From: Megamerina dolium
Lineage: Eukaryota > Arthropoda > Insecta > Diptera > Megamerinidae
NCBI GenBank assembly: GCA_963854835.1
Contig: OY978525.1
Coordinates: forward strand, 50,413,429-50,477,428
DNA: 64,000 nt
Direction of reading: 5' to 3'
The notes beneath the pieces were generated by a model. It was not told where the DNA came from. It saw nothing but the letters and a program-made list of their open reading frames with translations, and searched no databases. The translations under genes and the position numbers were made by a program. The stretch's first letter is position 1. Every line of letters begins with the position of its first letter. This document shows, in pieces, positions 31,114-42,934 of the stretch.

Positions 31114-32455
31114 TTAAACGTATTTTATTGCATATAGAACTTCAATAAGTTCTACACGTCGAGATGGAGTAATAGCATCACTACGATGACTTTCACGCAT
31201 TCCCTTTCGTTGTCCTGAAGAATTCGATTTCGGTTTCTTGCGTCGTAGGCGGCAGTCACTCGCCATGTGTCCTTTTTTGTTGCAAATAAACCACTTACCA
31301 GTAACTACTGTAAGTACTACTACTGCTGTACTACAAACTTGAATGCTAGACACATTGCTTCAACCAGATCTGATGCTTCTGTCTCTAGTTGGCATACTCG
31401 TGGCATTGGCTGACACATTAGATCAGACGCTTCATACGTCAAGGACCTACTGACTGTTTCGGTGTATGTACTGCTTGGAGACATTACTAGGACGCACTTA
31501 GTCTATCCATCACGTATTCCGTTGATGAATGGCTCTATTTTTATTTTTGCAATGAATTCTTCTGAATGACCGGAGAACACAAGATAACATAAGCGCTCAA
31601 TATCGGAAGCGAAATCCTGAAGGCTCTCATTACTACGTTACACATGCGATTTTAATTCCATTCGATGTAATTGGGTCTTATATTTGTTTCCATATTTGCG
31701 CTGGAATGTGTCCATCACTGATTGATATCTACCACGATATTTCTCTGGAACCATCTGCAAAACTTCTGACGCATTACTCTTTAATGCCACTATTAAAGCA
31801 CTTGTCACTATCGTCCCATTGATTCTTCGAAGCTGTTGTCTTGAACTGATGGTTGAAGATGTTGAATGGTGTGGCTTTATCAAATATTGGTGACTTTAGT
31901 TTAATTATACTTGATTCTCCAATCGCTGATGTAGGTTGTCAGTTTATTTTTAGTTTATTGAATTCGTACTCAGATCCATGACATTTTTATTAATGGTACC
32001 AGAAATTACATCTACATGTTCTTTTAGTTCTGAAACTTTCTCAATTATAGCCCCAGATATATCTTGAAGTTTGTAGCCAATTGTTTTCTGGAATTCTCCA
32101 ATGACGTTTTCTTGACGAACCGAACCTTCTTGAATTTCCATATGTAATTCAGCCGAATGTTCTTGAAGCTTCAAATTTATTCTTTGCAGTTGCTGTTGTT
32201 GCTATTGCATCAAGGTTTTCATGAATTCCATGAGTTGACCGCTCGAATCTACCTGCTCTCTTACTCAGCGTGCACAACTGCATGTGTCTTTGCTTCCTCA
32301 AAGAACTTATGTTCTTCTGCTTTACCTCCATTAGCCTCCATGGCTTGCCTTAGCCTCGCAAGCAGTTGCGCCTTTGCACCTGATGGCGATAGATTAATCT
32401 GTACCAACAACAGCTTTTTAAGCTGGTCCACTTTTAGTTGGTCGGTTTTCACCAT
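31114..32455 (-). pseudogene. Ty3/gypsy Gag remnant with SAP-like N-terminus
   Basis: Starts at the ATG at 32453-32455, a few bases after the primer site. The N-terminus VDQLKKLLLVQINLSPSGAKAQLLARLRQAME looks like a SAP motif (key residues L..L.....L...G.K..L..RL). Coiled-coil-like fragments follow (31950-32330), then a capsid-like block MVPEKYRGRYQSVMDTFQRK (about 31690-31750) and a knuckle WFICNKKGHMASDCRLRRK (about 31240-31300). Several frameshifts and stops break it. SAP-bearing Gag occurs in some insect gypsy lineages. No pol follows at the left, so only the gag end of the element survives. Confidence 0.75.
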
Positions 32456-32465
32456 CTTAATGGAA

Positions 32466-32482
32466 TCCCACTTCTAACACCA
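32466..32482 (-). promoter_or_regulatory. primer-binding site resembling tRNA-Leu
   Basis: Minus-strand TGGTGTTAGAAGTGGGA, two bases inside the LTR end TGTTACG (32485). It is complementary, with one mismatch, to a tRNA-Leu 3' end (TCCCACTTCTGACACCA) as I recall it. Confidence 0.7.
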
Positions 32483-32484
32483 AT

Positions 32485-32730
32485 TGTTACGTTTTTATAT
32501 TGTAAACGTTTAATTCTACTGGAATCAACCTTGTTTGTTATTTTGTACTAACTATGTGCAACAATAACACTACTCGACAATTTTTTCTCTTTTGCGTGTA
32601 CCTTAAAAAAAGTAAGTCTTCTGGATTAACCTCGAGTGGCTGCCTTTATTCATTTCTCGAAAGAAGATGAAAATGTGGAAAATGCGTGAAATTGGATGAA
32701 AACTGCGCCTACCTCCCAAAAAAAAAAAGA
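32485..32730 (-). repeat. 5' LTR (partial limits) of the SAP-gag gypsy element
   Basis: Sequence right of the primer site beginning TGTTACGTTTTTATATTG. The outer LTR end could not be placed because no second LTR is in the window; about 32700 is a guess from the change to an A-run at 32718. Confidence 0.45.
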
Positions 32731-32989
32731 TGCTTCCATATATATGTTTTCATACTTTGCTCACGAAAATATAAAGACATCGACCAGAAACTCAATGGAT
32801 AAGGTCAGTTATGCATGAAAATATATTCATATGGAAGTGATCTTAATCAATAGAAAATCCAGTTTACCTTTTATACAAGGATATTTTATCCCGAATGTAT
32901 GAAGTTATGAAGCTAAAACTCAGTGTACACGATTAAATTTGCCAATAAATGGACGAACTTAAAAATGGGTGGGATTGGTTGAAAGCTAA

Positions 32990-34480
32990 TTCGCTAATCA
33001 CCTAAAGCCGAGTGATTTTAGTCCTGTATGTCTATCATCCTTCTTACTAAAAAGCCTTGAAAGACTACTCGATATGCACATAAGGAACTCCATAGATGCT
33101 AAGAACATCTCTTCATTCAGCATGCATATAACAAAGGCAAATCCGTTGAGACAGCCCTCCACTCACTATGCAGTAGATCGAAACATCTATGCACTGCAAA
33201 GAATATAGTCTGGTAACCTTTCTAGATATTGAGGAGAGCTTCAATAATATAAACTCAGAAGTAAGGTGAATGAACCTATTATTAGATTCGTCAGTCTTTT
33301 GCTAAGGCAATGAGTGATAAACTCAAATTGGGTACCTCATGCATTAGTAGATTTGCGATTAAGCTGTCGCCTCTTTTGTGGAACTTAACCATCAATGAAG
33401 TTCTCATATCTTTACAGGCCACGGGATGCAAAGCGGTGGCTTATGCAGATGACGTGACACTTGTAGCATCGGGAAAATATTTAAATACACTCACCGAAGT
33501 GATGAACCATGCCTTATCAATCTTGTCCAAATGGGCTTCAAACTCTAGTCTGGCCATCAACCCTGCCAAAACTGAGCTAGTCCTCTTTACTAGAAAGCAT
33601 AAAATACCTATTTTTACTTTACCTAGAATTGGGAGAACTACTTTAAAGCTAACTGAACAGACGAAGTACTTGGGTATAACTTTAGATAAAAAACTAAGTT
33701 GGAAACCAATCATGGAGGAAAGGGTTCGTAAAGCAACAGCAGCGCTCTACTCCTGTCATAGGTAGAAGATGGGGGATGAGTCCTACAATCGTATCATGGC
33801 TATACTGTGCGGTCGTCAGTCCAATTATTTTTTATTGAGTGATAGTTTGGTGGGAATCCTTAAATAAGGAGGTACACAGAAGGGTAATGGACAAAGTTCC
33901 AAGCACGTCTGCGGTGTTGACAACAGGCGGTATGAGAACCACCTCGTCAAAAGCACTCTACTCGCTATTGCATCTATTTCCTGTGGATCTATTTGGCAAG
34001 CAGAGGGCGCTTATATCATAACTTCACTCTGGGGTAATCAGGATATGGGCATTCAAAGATCCTGGGGGAGTGCACTACAATTCCGAATGCCATCGACTAT
34101 ATCATTCCCATACCATGCTTTGAGAATAGATTCTCAATCCATATTCCCACAAGGGAAGAATGGAACACAGTGGAAGTGTACACAGACGCCTCCATATTAG
34201 AAGGAAGGGTAGGAGGTAGCGTAAGCCAAATCGGCAGTTGCCCTTAAATGCCGCTCAGCTCGGGCACTAGGTTGCCAGAGATCTATCCATCACATCGTGC
34301 AGGAATTCTGCTCACAATATGCAGGCTTCTTGTCACACAACATTTTCTCACTATAGCCAACAAAAAATGGCGGAATGAGAGCTCTTGTGTTACCACTAAG
34401 AAAATCTGGCTAACTCTTGGCAATTGAAGAACTCATTCAGTTTTGTCAATAAGTAGGAAAACTATTAGTGATGTGGTTGC
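32990..34480 (+). pseudogene. LOA-clade LINE fragment: RT and RNase H
   Basis: Plus-strand fragments. RT blocks begin near 33005 (PSDFSPVCLSSFLLKSLERLL), and an open stretch at 33310-33765 holds LSPLLWNLTINEVL, the catalytic AYADDVTLVASG (about 33440-33475), INPAKTELVLFTRK and TKYLGITLDKKLSWK. RNase H begins near 34165 with EVYTDASILEG, and the tail near 34360-34480 resembles the end of LOA-type RNase H regions. Many stops and frameshifts are present. The endonuclease is missing, so the copy is 5'-truncated. RNase H after the RT separates LOA from the R1 clade. Confidence 0.8.
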
Positions 34481-35453
34481 CGTTGTTTTGCTTGCTGATT
34501 TTTTTTATAATGCACTTATCCGGGGGGATTGCGCGGGTGATTGCAAATTATGATTTACACACACATTAACAGGCGATTGCCTTTGCCGGAGAGGAGAGCT
34601 CTATATACTCATATTAAAAACTATGTTATTTTTTTTTCTTTGATTTTATTTTTCTTTTTACTTATCTGTATGCACAATAAATAATACAGAAATAACTGGT
34701 TGATTGTATATAGCGTCTTTTCACAATTTATTTGATTTTTTAAACCGAAATCAATTATTTATTTAACTCTATTAAAGGAGAGATGGAGAGGAGTGGACAA
34801 AACACGTCCACTCTTATTGGTGGCTATCACTATTTTCGTCACATGATTTTTTTATTTACAAGGTTACATTTGCATCAGATAGTGGAAGCTGTTGTAACTG
34901 CATGCAATCACCTTTCTAACTGAAATTAAAACATTTTCAGTTTCTACTGCGTTCGAAGAAGTTATTATCGTTTCCACTGCGCTGTTAAATTTGGTTTCCC
35001 TGCGTGCATTTTGCCTGGTAAAAGGGTGAGAACTTGATGAAGATGATGCAAATGATGTAGCTGCCGTCGATGACGATCATTATCGTTCTCTTATTAAATG
35101 AAGGTGAGGGTGACTGTGATAGAGATGTCGTTACACATGTAGTTGGTGAATACGTCGACAATATAAAGACATCTGAGCTATCCTCCGTCAGCATTGAATC
35201 CATATTAATTTTTTTCGAAGCTATTTCGAATGTTTTCTTTTGGAAAAAATAAACCGAAATAAAATATTTTTTTATGATAATCTTTTCATGAAAATACCTG
35301 GTTAATGTTGCTCGTTATTACAAGATTACAATGGAGTTCAAGAAGTTCATTATTTTTGTAGTAAAATAAATTAGGCTCATGAATAAAGTTTGCAGAGGAG
35401 CCAGACTTCTTGATGTAGTTTTTAGGTGCTTTATTTTCTTTTTAATAGCTGTA

Positions 35454-35480
35454 TTCTTTTGTAAGCGAGTTGCAAAAGAA
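35454..35480. repeat. hairpin TTCTTTTG/CAAAAGAA, copy 1
   Basis: TTCTTTTG, an 11-nt loop TAAGCGAGTTG, CAAAAGAA. The same design occurs about 460 bp downstream. Confidence 0.75.
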
Positions 35481-35912
35481 CAAGAACTCGCATATAACTT
35501 CCCTTTCACTTGAATAAAATTTCCGTACTTAGCAACGCTTAGCAACTTAAAATTTAGTTACTTAGCAACGCTGGTGGTATATATGGTTGTTCATGAAATT
35601 TGTAAACGAAATAAAAACGAAAAAGAAACAATTCTGCGGAATCTGTGGTAAATATATTCGGTTATTCAAAATAAATTTTTATTTGCACTTGCTTTATTTT
35701 CCTTAGTTTTATTTATATTTACAGTAATTTACCGTGTTATTGAAATTTCCCAAGCACATTCCAGTGGTCTATTCACTATAGTGCTGCTTTTTTACTTTGC
35801 AACACTATAACTCAGGTTGCTTAAAATAAAGAAGAGTTTAATTGATTTGTTTATTATTTACGCACGTTTATTTTCGTTGTTGCTTTGCATGCAAGTCGGC
35901 AAATAAGTGAGT

Positions 35913-35941
35913 GTTCTTTTGTAACTCGGGTGCAAAAGAAC
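35913..35941. repeat. hairpin GTTCTTTTG/CAAAAGAAC, copy 2
   Basis: GTTCTTTTG, an 11-nt loop TAACTCGGGTG, CAAAAGAAC. It resembles the copy at 35454-35480 in stem and in loop length. Confidence 0.75.
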
Positions 35942-36992
35942 CCAGCTAATATCACTGATATCCTTCCTAAATTCTTTGGATATTCAAAGCCAAGTGTTGT
36001 TTTTTAAATCGGTTCGCTTTTAGCTTGCATTTTTAAAATTTCACGAGTAATCGAATTGCCCGTATAATTTTATCAAAAAACTGTCGCGGTAAAACTGAAA
36101 TACTCCTCGATGCTGCCATTGTGAGCGTCACTGAAAGCATAAATTGCTAACTTGATGCAATTTGCTTGAAATGGCAATTGCAAGCAATCAAAAATTGTTT
36201 GTCGAGACGCCAGGTTACGTAGGTAGCTTAAAGTGGTATTCCATAACATCCGTGTGTGTGGGATTGCTTTTTCCTATTCTATGCGAAGAGATATGGCAGC
36301 TCCATAAGTCTTGATATTCTATTGAAAGTGACATTTTGTTATTATTTTTAAAAATAAGATCATCGCCCATTTCACTTTTATATTTATGGTGAGTGGCAGC
36401 GTAATTGGGAGTACATTGAACAAGAACAATGTGAGTGAAAGAAATATATTTGGACCGTGAAGTTAGTGGATTTCTTTCAAGAAATTAATATAGCTTAGTC
36501 TTGAACGATTTCACATTTCAACTCACATGAAATTCACAGTTTTTGATGCTTTATTAAGCCTTAAAAAGACGAGTTGCAAAAACATTCCATTCGGCTTTCA
36601 ATTTCAGCGGAGTTCGAAGCCCTGTAACATAAAAAAATATTAAATCATTTTATGTAATTCAAATTGTACTTTTTGTACTATTATGCAGAAGAGAATAGAA
36701 AGTAAAACACAGTGCAAAAAATATAAATATAATGCAAAACATGATTTTACTATGATGAGAAATAAAAAACTTCATTTATAAAAAAATCAAATACAAAAAA
36801 AAAATTTAGCACTTTGACTTTGGGAATTCGAAAGAATCCCATATAATCGTGAGTTTTCTACTCTGTCAAATGCACGCATACGCCCACGCGTTCCATGTAG
36901 TTCCACTTTTATTAGCATTGTACTATTGGTCGGTAATATTTACTATGAGAGTGTTTTAGTGCTTGTGTTATTAATTTATATTTTTTATATAT

Positions 36993-37382
36993 GGTTGTCG
37001 TAGTTCAGTGGTTTGTGCGTTGGCCTTCTGATCTGTAGGTCGTAGGTTCAATACCCAGCTGAAGTATAACAAAATTTAATATCGAAAAGATTTTTCTTTC
37101 AAACGGTACCCACCTGTCGGCAAGATTTGCAATTTTTCCGGCAGTAACAATTTGCCAAAAATGCTTCTTAAAAGAGTTCTGTGGCAAAACTAAGTTAAAG
37201 TGATGTCACAAGGGTTCTGCCGTTCGGAACCGGCTAATATAAATAGGTCCCTTCTAATGCTGTCTAAATTTAACACGCACAACAGTATTGGAAGAGAAGC
37301 TCGGTGGTATCACAATGGGCCTTTCTGGCCTAAGTGTGTCCTCTCAGAGAGAGGGCAGCTCCATAACCTAACCTAACCTAAG
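36993..37382 (+). repeat. tRNA-derived SINE, copy B (full length, diverged)
   Basis: Head with A box (TAGTTCAGTGG) and B box (GGTTCAATACC). The body is shared with copies C and D: ACGGTACCCACCTGTCGGCAAG, AAAGTGATGTCACAAGGGTTCTGCC and CGGCTAATATAAATAGGTCC in slightly diverged form. The 3' end runs into CTAACCTAACCTAAG repeats. It has no coding capacity and needs LINE proteins in trans. Confidence 0.88.
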
Positions 37383-37429
37383 ACACCCAAAAAATCTTAA
37401 TCTCTAGCGAAAGAAATAAATTAAAGAAA

Positions 37430-37577
37430 CTTACTTAATTACATATGTGGCCATTACAACTGAAGATCGATTAGGCGTGTATCGCCAGCTAGCGAAGGAC
37501 AGAGATAGCTGGCGATGACCAATTAGAAATTCCAAACTTCGTCAAGTTCTTCAGTACTTGATCTTTCCACCGGAGGT
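37430..37577 (-). repeat. 3' end of RTE-like LINE, second copy
   Basis: Minus-strand match to 11899-12042. CTCCGGTGGAAAGATCAAGT, GGAATTTCTAATTGG, CGCTAGCTGGCG and ATGGCCACATATGTAA occur in the same order, ending in a TAAGT-type tail. A short piece (ATCGCCAGCTATCTCTGTCC against the plus-copy order) is rearranged, so CGCCAGCTAGCG phrases occur twice in opposite sense. Only the last ~35 codons plus 3' UTR are present. Confidence 0.82.
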
Positions 37578-37719
37578 GCTCCATGATGGTACCCTAATTA
37601 CATACCGCGCAGAACAAACTATATGACAAGGATTGCGCTAGCCCCACCCGGTTGAGGCAGTTAGACACGTTACCTTGCGAAAACACCACCAGACCAGACT
37701 TGTTGAAGATGACAACAAG

Positions 37720-37975
37720 TATTGATAAAAAAAAGAGAAGTGAAATGTGGTAATTCTTTGAGCGAATAGACGAAATATATGCAAAAAGAGTATTTTGTAC
37801 AAGACATCACATACCAATTTGAAAAAACATATGCAGAATCGTTATCTATCTGTTGAACTTCCCAGATCAGTGCTAATGCAGTGGCAAACAATTCAACCAT
37901 CATTACAACCAAACATAGAGCTTGAAGCATTTACAAAATCAGATATACGGCATGGTAAAACACTTAATTTTGCTT
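37720..37975 (+). pseudogene. BED-type zinc-finger fragment (hAT-like?)
   Basis: Plus-strand pieces read FFERIDEIYAKRVFC (about 37757-37800), preceded by SEMW and a stop, then after a frameshift TSHTNLKKHMQNRY (about 37801-37845). Together they resemble a BED finger, W...FF, C..C, NLKKH...H, as at the N-terminus of hAT transposases and ZBED proteins. The first Cys of the pair reads Arg. No catalytic domain follows: the LOA LINE begins at about 37975. This is a weak, decayed remnant. Confidence 0.5.
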
Positions 37976-40245
37976 AATTTTGCAATTTTGTCGCGCCAGA
38001 AACCACTAAATGTGTGTCAACTCAATATTCACCACAGCAAAGCAGCATCATCAATGATGGTACGGAGCTTCGATGAAGATGAGCTTGACATTGCACTGGT
38101 GCAGGAGCCCTGGATCCTTCATGGAAGGATCAAAGGCCTATCTGCATAAAAGGCCACTTTGTTTTATCCACAAACAGAGTGGAAGTTGAGGACATCCATT
38201 TTAGTTAGACATGGGATACTAACTTGTGCTCCCGGGTCTCACAGGAGTGAGAATAGGTGACGGTGCGAGTTCATTTATGATCGCATCAGCATAGCTTCCA
38301 TACGATTCTCCAGACGAACCACCTTCGAGAGAGGTGGAAGCTCTAGTGAGATTCTGTTATAGTAAGGGGGTTGGTCTGATCTTAGGCTGCGATGCCTATA
38401 GAGGAGAGTATCTACTCGATTTTATAGAAAGATTTGGTCTACAAGTTGCCAATAGGGGAACAGAACCGACCTTTGTCGACTCACGTCGTTGCGAGGTCAT
38501 TGATGTTACCCTGGCGAATGTCAAAATGTTGGATAGAATTTTGGATTGGAGGGTTGTGGATAGATTAATCATGTCGGACCACAGGGCCATTCAGTTTGGG
38601 GTTACGTCTGATAAAAGACATAGGAACGACAGTAGAATGGTAAGGATACCGAAACGAACGGATTGTACAAGGTACTGCGAAGTTCTTGAGGAATTATTGC
38701 CAGGGAGGTTTAAGAGACCTAGAACAACCGCAGATGTTGAGTATCAGGTGAGGGCTATCAGCTCACGTGATACTCAGCTTTTCAGCGCCACATAAGAGGA
38801 GACCCCAATACGTGGGACGACTACAAGTCACAGAAAAGGGAGCTGAAGAAGACTCTATGCAACCGTAAAAGGAAAATGTGGAAGGAATTCTGCTCAAATA
38901 TGCAAGATATGACCGATGTATTTAGATTACAGAGGATTATATCAAAGGACCCGGTGTCAAAGTTGGGATTAATTCACAAAACGAATGGATCCTTTACAGA
39001 GACAGTTGGAGAGTCACTGAAATACCTGATGGAGGTGCATTTTCCAGGAAGCTTTAGATCGGAAGATCCTTGGGAAGCCACCCGGAAGGGTGCAAACAGG
39101 AATGAAAGATTGGAAACTGAAAGGATAGTCACCAAAGATGGAGTGATAAACGCCATCAAGTGTTTCTCTCCATTCAAAACAGCGAGTACAGACGGGATAT
39201 TTCCAGCCCTACTTCAGTGGGGTGCAGAAGCTCTGGTAGACAGGCATCTGGTAATATTTACTACTTGCCTGGCTACATGATATATCCCGACTCCATGGAG
39301 AGAGACTAAGGTTGTCTTTCTTCCAAAGCTGGGAAAAAGGTACTACTCAGAGGCGAAATCTTTCCGGCCGGTTAGCTTGAACTTGCTTAAATGTGTGGAG
39401 GGAGTACTGACAGACTACATGGAAAGGACAACGTTTCTGAAAAAACCACTAAGCAGGTGTCAGCACGCATAAAGAGATGGCAAATCCACTGAAACAGCCC
39501 TGCACGAACTCGTTCGCGTGGCGGAGAAAGAACTGTTTTTCGGAGGGATATCAATGTATACTTTTATGGATAAGAAGGTGCCTTCGATAAGATTGGTTTC
39601 GAGTAGCCCTTGCTACTCGTGAAGTAGCTTTGGAACATCAAGGTCGATTCCCTACTTCAGCTTCTGGACTCAAGAAGCATACACACCATCGCGTATGAAG
39701 ATGACATAGCGGTAGCTGTGAGCGGTAAGTTCCTGGACACTATTTATGACACCATGAGAGGTGCACTAAAAATGATTGAGGAATGGTGCACGGAACAAGG
39801 TCTCTCTGTAAATGTTAGTAAGTCGGAAACAGTACTCTTTACTAAAAGGAGGACTGGGCTTATAATAGATGCTCTTAGGCTTTTTGGATCGAACATCAAC
39901 GTCTCCAAGGGAGTAAAGTATCTAGGTGTTATCCTGGAGAACATGCTGATTTGGAATAGTCACGTCGATGACAAGATCCTGAAGGGCAAGCGGGTATTGT
40001 AAGAGAGTATGAGAGTGTTCGTTCTCACGTGAGGAATTACTCCCAGAGCAGCGCACTGGATCTACACAACGATGGTAAGGCCCTTAATAGCGTATGCTGC
40101 TGTGATCTGGTAGCCTAAGGTCACCCAAAAGACCGCGAAAAGCAAGTTAGATAGGGTACAAGGAATGGCTTGTATTGGGATTACCGGAGCTATACGGACG
40201 ACCCCAGTAGAAACATTGGAAGTCTTTCTGGGGCTGTTAAAATAT
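37975..40245 (+). pseudogene. LOA-clade LINE: endonuclease and reverse transcriptase
   Basis: Plus strand. The endonuclease starts with NVCQLNIHHSKAASSMMVRS and ELDIALVQEPWI (about 38005-38110), the LOA-type opening. It continues with LILGCDAYRGEYLLDFIERF, NRGTEPTFVDSRRCEVIDVT and MSDHRAIQFGV (38370-38600). The RT includes SPFKTASTDGIFPALLQWG (about 39165-39225) and a box reading AYEDDIAVAVSG (about 39690-39725), where YADD is expected. It then has KYLGVILENMLIWNSHVDD and a C-terminal stretch to GITGAIRTTPVETLEVFLGLL, ending at about 40240. Frame breaks occur at about 38150, 38795, 39280-39600 and 40000. RNase H is missing because Tigger-related sequence follows immediately. Confidence 0.87.
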
Positions 40246-41010
40246 GTATATAGGTCTTCAAATAGTCGATCATCAAGCGCTGGGGCATTTTATTTTTGGC
40301 TTCATCATACAAGTCGTGATAGCATTGCATTGTTCATTTTAATTCACGACAAAATAGAGGCAATCGATCAATATTTGGATAACGATCTATAAAAAAATCT
40401 TCTGGATCTGCCGCATTTTTTAACCCTCTTTAATCAAACTTGAAAAAAAATTTCAAAAATTTCTTTTCCAAAATTCTCGTTGTTATTGTTTTCATTCAGC
40501 GCTTCGATAATTTCATCGTCACCTGCAACGCATTCTTCAAAAGCTTCGTTGATGTCTGCAACGTATAAATCCTCGAATCCTTCGACTTCAATACTTCTGA
40601 CCACCTCAAAAATGTCCGCTTATGCTGTCAAACTCACGCTTTCACTTTCACTATGCACTGACAAGCTGACATCCTTCCAAAGATTTTTCCAGCATTTGTT
40701 GAGAGTGTTTTTTTTAATTTCCGCAACAGCGTGCTTAGAGCAATCTATGCAGTTTTTTATTGTAAAGGCCTTCCACGCAGAAACTACATCCAACTCGGAG
40801 TCATTTTCTATTTGGTCCAAAACATATTGAAATGAATGCTTTATGTAGTAGGATTTAAATGTGGAAATAATGCCCTGGTAAAGTGGCTGAATAAGTGACG
40901 TTGTGTTCGGCGCGTCGGTTTCGGGTGTTCGATTATTGGATGCCCAGGGGCATTATCAATTAGCAGCAGGACCTTGAAGTCAAGATTCTTGTAGTAGTAA
41001 AGATATACCT
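40246..41010 (-). pseudogene. Tigger/pogo-type DDE transposase, C-terminal fragment
   Basis: Minus strand. FKVLLLIDNAPGHP (about 40940-40980) is the second catalytic block of pogo/Tigger transposases. Then NTTSLIQPLYQGIISTFKSY (about 40870-40915), a YVLDQIENDSELDVVSAWKA stretch and KNCIDCSKHAVAEIKKNTLNKCWKNLW (given as its start KNCIDCSKHA and end LNKCWKNLW) follow to about 40620. An acidic tail resembles the CENP-B-like C-terminus. A frameshift lies at about 40920. The N-terminal HTH and first catalytic Asp are absent. It may be host-domesticated in other species, but here it is a fragment. Confidence 0.8.
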
Positions 41011-41428
41011 CACTGTACGTTATGAAATAATTTAGCAACTATACACAGTAAAAAAGAAAAAGAAGCAAAGAGAAAAAAGAAGAAGAACAAAATAAGCAAC
41101 AAACATGAATGCATAATATTTAACGCATGTACAACATTTACAACAACAAGTGTTGAATACAAACAGTAATCATGACCTACTGAAGAAATTACAATGTACC
41201 GACCTTGCATCGGATCGAAATTGCAACTTCTTCAGAAATTCTTTTATCCAAGGACAGGGTTAAACTGTAAATTATGTCACACACATTAGGCTATATAAAC
41301 TAAGCCGGCTGCTGAAATAAGCAGTCAGTGAGTTAATGAATCTAGTTAAGTAAGATAAGTAGATGAGTTACAGTGAACTAAAATTAGTAATCATATTGTG
41401 AAGGATATAACATCCTTGATCAAGCCAA
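41011..41428. other. non-coding spacer
   Basis: About 420 bases without recognised coding or repeat structure except short A-rich runs near 41050-41095. Confidence 0.55.
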
Positions 41429-41710
<282 letters not shown>

Positions 41711-41713
41711 ATA

Positions 41714-42009
41714 AATATGTGGCACATAAAGCCCCAAAGGGCTCATTGGCCGAGCTTCTCTTCCATTACTGTTGTGCGTCTTAAATTTTGGACAATATTA
41801 GAAGGGACCTACTTATTTTAGCCGGTTCCGAACGGCAGAACACTTGTGACATCACTTTTTCTGAGCTTTGTCACAGAGTTCTTTAAGAAGCTTTTTCATG
41901 GCAAGTTGTTACTGTCGGAAGAATTGCCAATTGCTTGCTGACAGGTGGGTACCGTTCGAAAGAAAAATCTTATCGAAGGCGAACACACTAACCACTGAGA
42001 TACGGCACC
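41714..42009 (-). repeat. tRNA-derived SINE, copy C (head partly deleted)
   Basis: Minus-strand copy, closely matching copy D (48814-49164). About 53 bases present in D between CTTATCGA and AGGCGAACAC are missing, which removes the B box (GGTTCAATCC equivalent). Its 3' end abuts the (AT)n tract. Confidence 0.9.
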
Positions 42010-42934
42010 TATATATACTGTTAAATAAACACTATATTGAAAATAATTGTGTTGTTGAGAAAGAGTTACGGAAAGCAGAAGAAGAATAAAAAGGGGTAAG
42101 TTCTAGGACATAAGTTAAGATTGCATATAATAGACCTTATATTTCTTTATGCAAATTTGATATTTATGTATTTATGAAAAAATATTATATATATGGAAAA
42201 TTTACGTTGAATTTTTATATGAAAAATGAAAATATTATTGAATGATTTTGAATATTTAAACAAAAAGTTTTTAATTTTCACTCAAAAAATGCCCGTTTTA
42301 AGTCAAAATTTTCAGATATCGCTGTACGATTGAGAGGACGGCTTTTTAGTCTTGTCTGAAATTCGTATACGGTCGGTCACACACCTTCTTTTGTTCAATA
42401 TTCTTTGTATATACTTTATTCTTAATACTACAGGGTATAATATTCATTTAAATATAAAAATTATTTTTAATGATACAGGGCTTCAACAATGATTATGTGT
42501 GCTTGTTTGCAGTATGAGTTTTTTATTCCGTTGATTACCAGTTGTAGATCATCATAAAATAGAGAGATCTATTTGGGTGGGTTTATTATAAAATATGCTT
42601 ACATATTTCGAATAATTTCATATTCTTATCGCAACGGTGTTTTCTTCTGCTCGATCGGGTTTATAAGTGTGAGAGACATTCTAGTTGTACATATAAGTAT
42701 ATAGAAGGACCGAACAAGGTCCTCTTCCGAAGGAAGAGAACACCGTTGCCAACTAAACCTTAAAATACATTTCAAATATATACATTATTTGCTAATAATA
42801 TAGGGTATAATATAAATTGCAGTAATGCAAATATTAAAAAATTCATAGAAATATTGAGTGCAATATTCATCATACAATACTTATAACTAGTAGAATTCAT
42901 ACATTAATTTTGGTTTAAGAAAATATTAAACGCT
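42010..42934. other. AT-rich non-coding stretch with small foldback element
   Basis: No coding domain recognised. The only structure is the inverted-repeat unit at 42631-42749. Confidence 0.6.
42631..42749. mobile_element. candidate 119-bp foldback/MITE
   Basis: GCAACGGTGTTTTCTTC (42631-42647) is mirrored by GAAGAGAACACCGTTGC (42733-42749), with one mismatch in 17. The interior has a shorter palindrome CTTCCGAAGGAAG. No clear target duplication was found, and the unit is single-copy in this window. Confidence 0.5.

Larger units (their letters stand above)
34481..36992. other. AT-rich non-coding stretch
   Basis: About 2.5 kb without a recognisable coding domain. It contains the two related hairpins at 35454-35480 and 35913-35941, and a short duplicated phrase TTAGCAACGCT near 35530-35570. 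No tRNA, LTR or TIR boundary was found. Confidence 0.6.

Noticed and set aside
35070..35252. Small plus-strand ORF and its antisense partner at 34985-35203
   Set aside because: Short, no recognisable domain, and no supporting context.
37355..37382. Telomere-like CCTAA repeats
   Set aside because: Only three units at the end of a SINE copy; more simply explained as the SINE tail.
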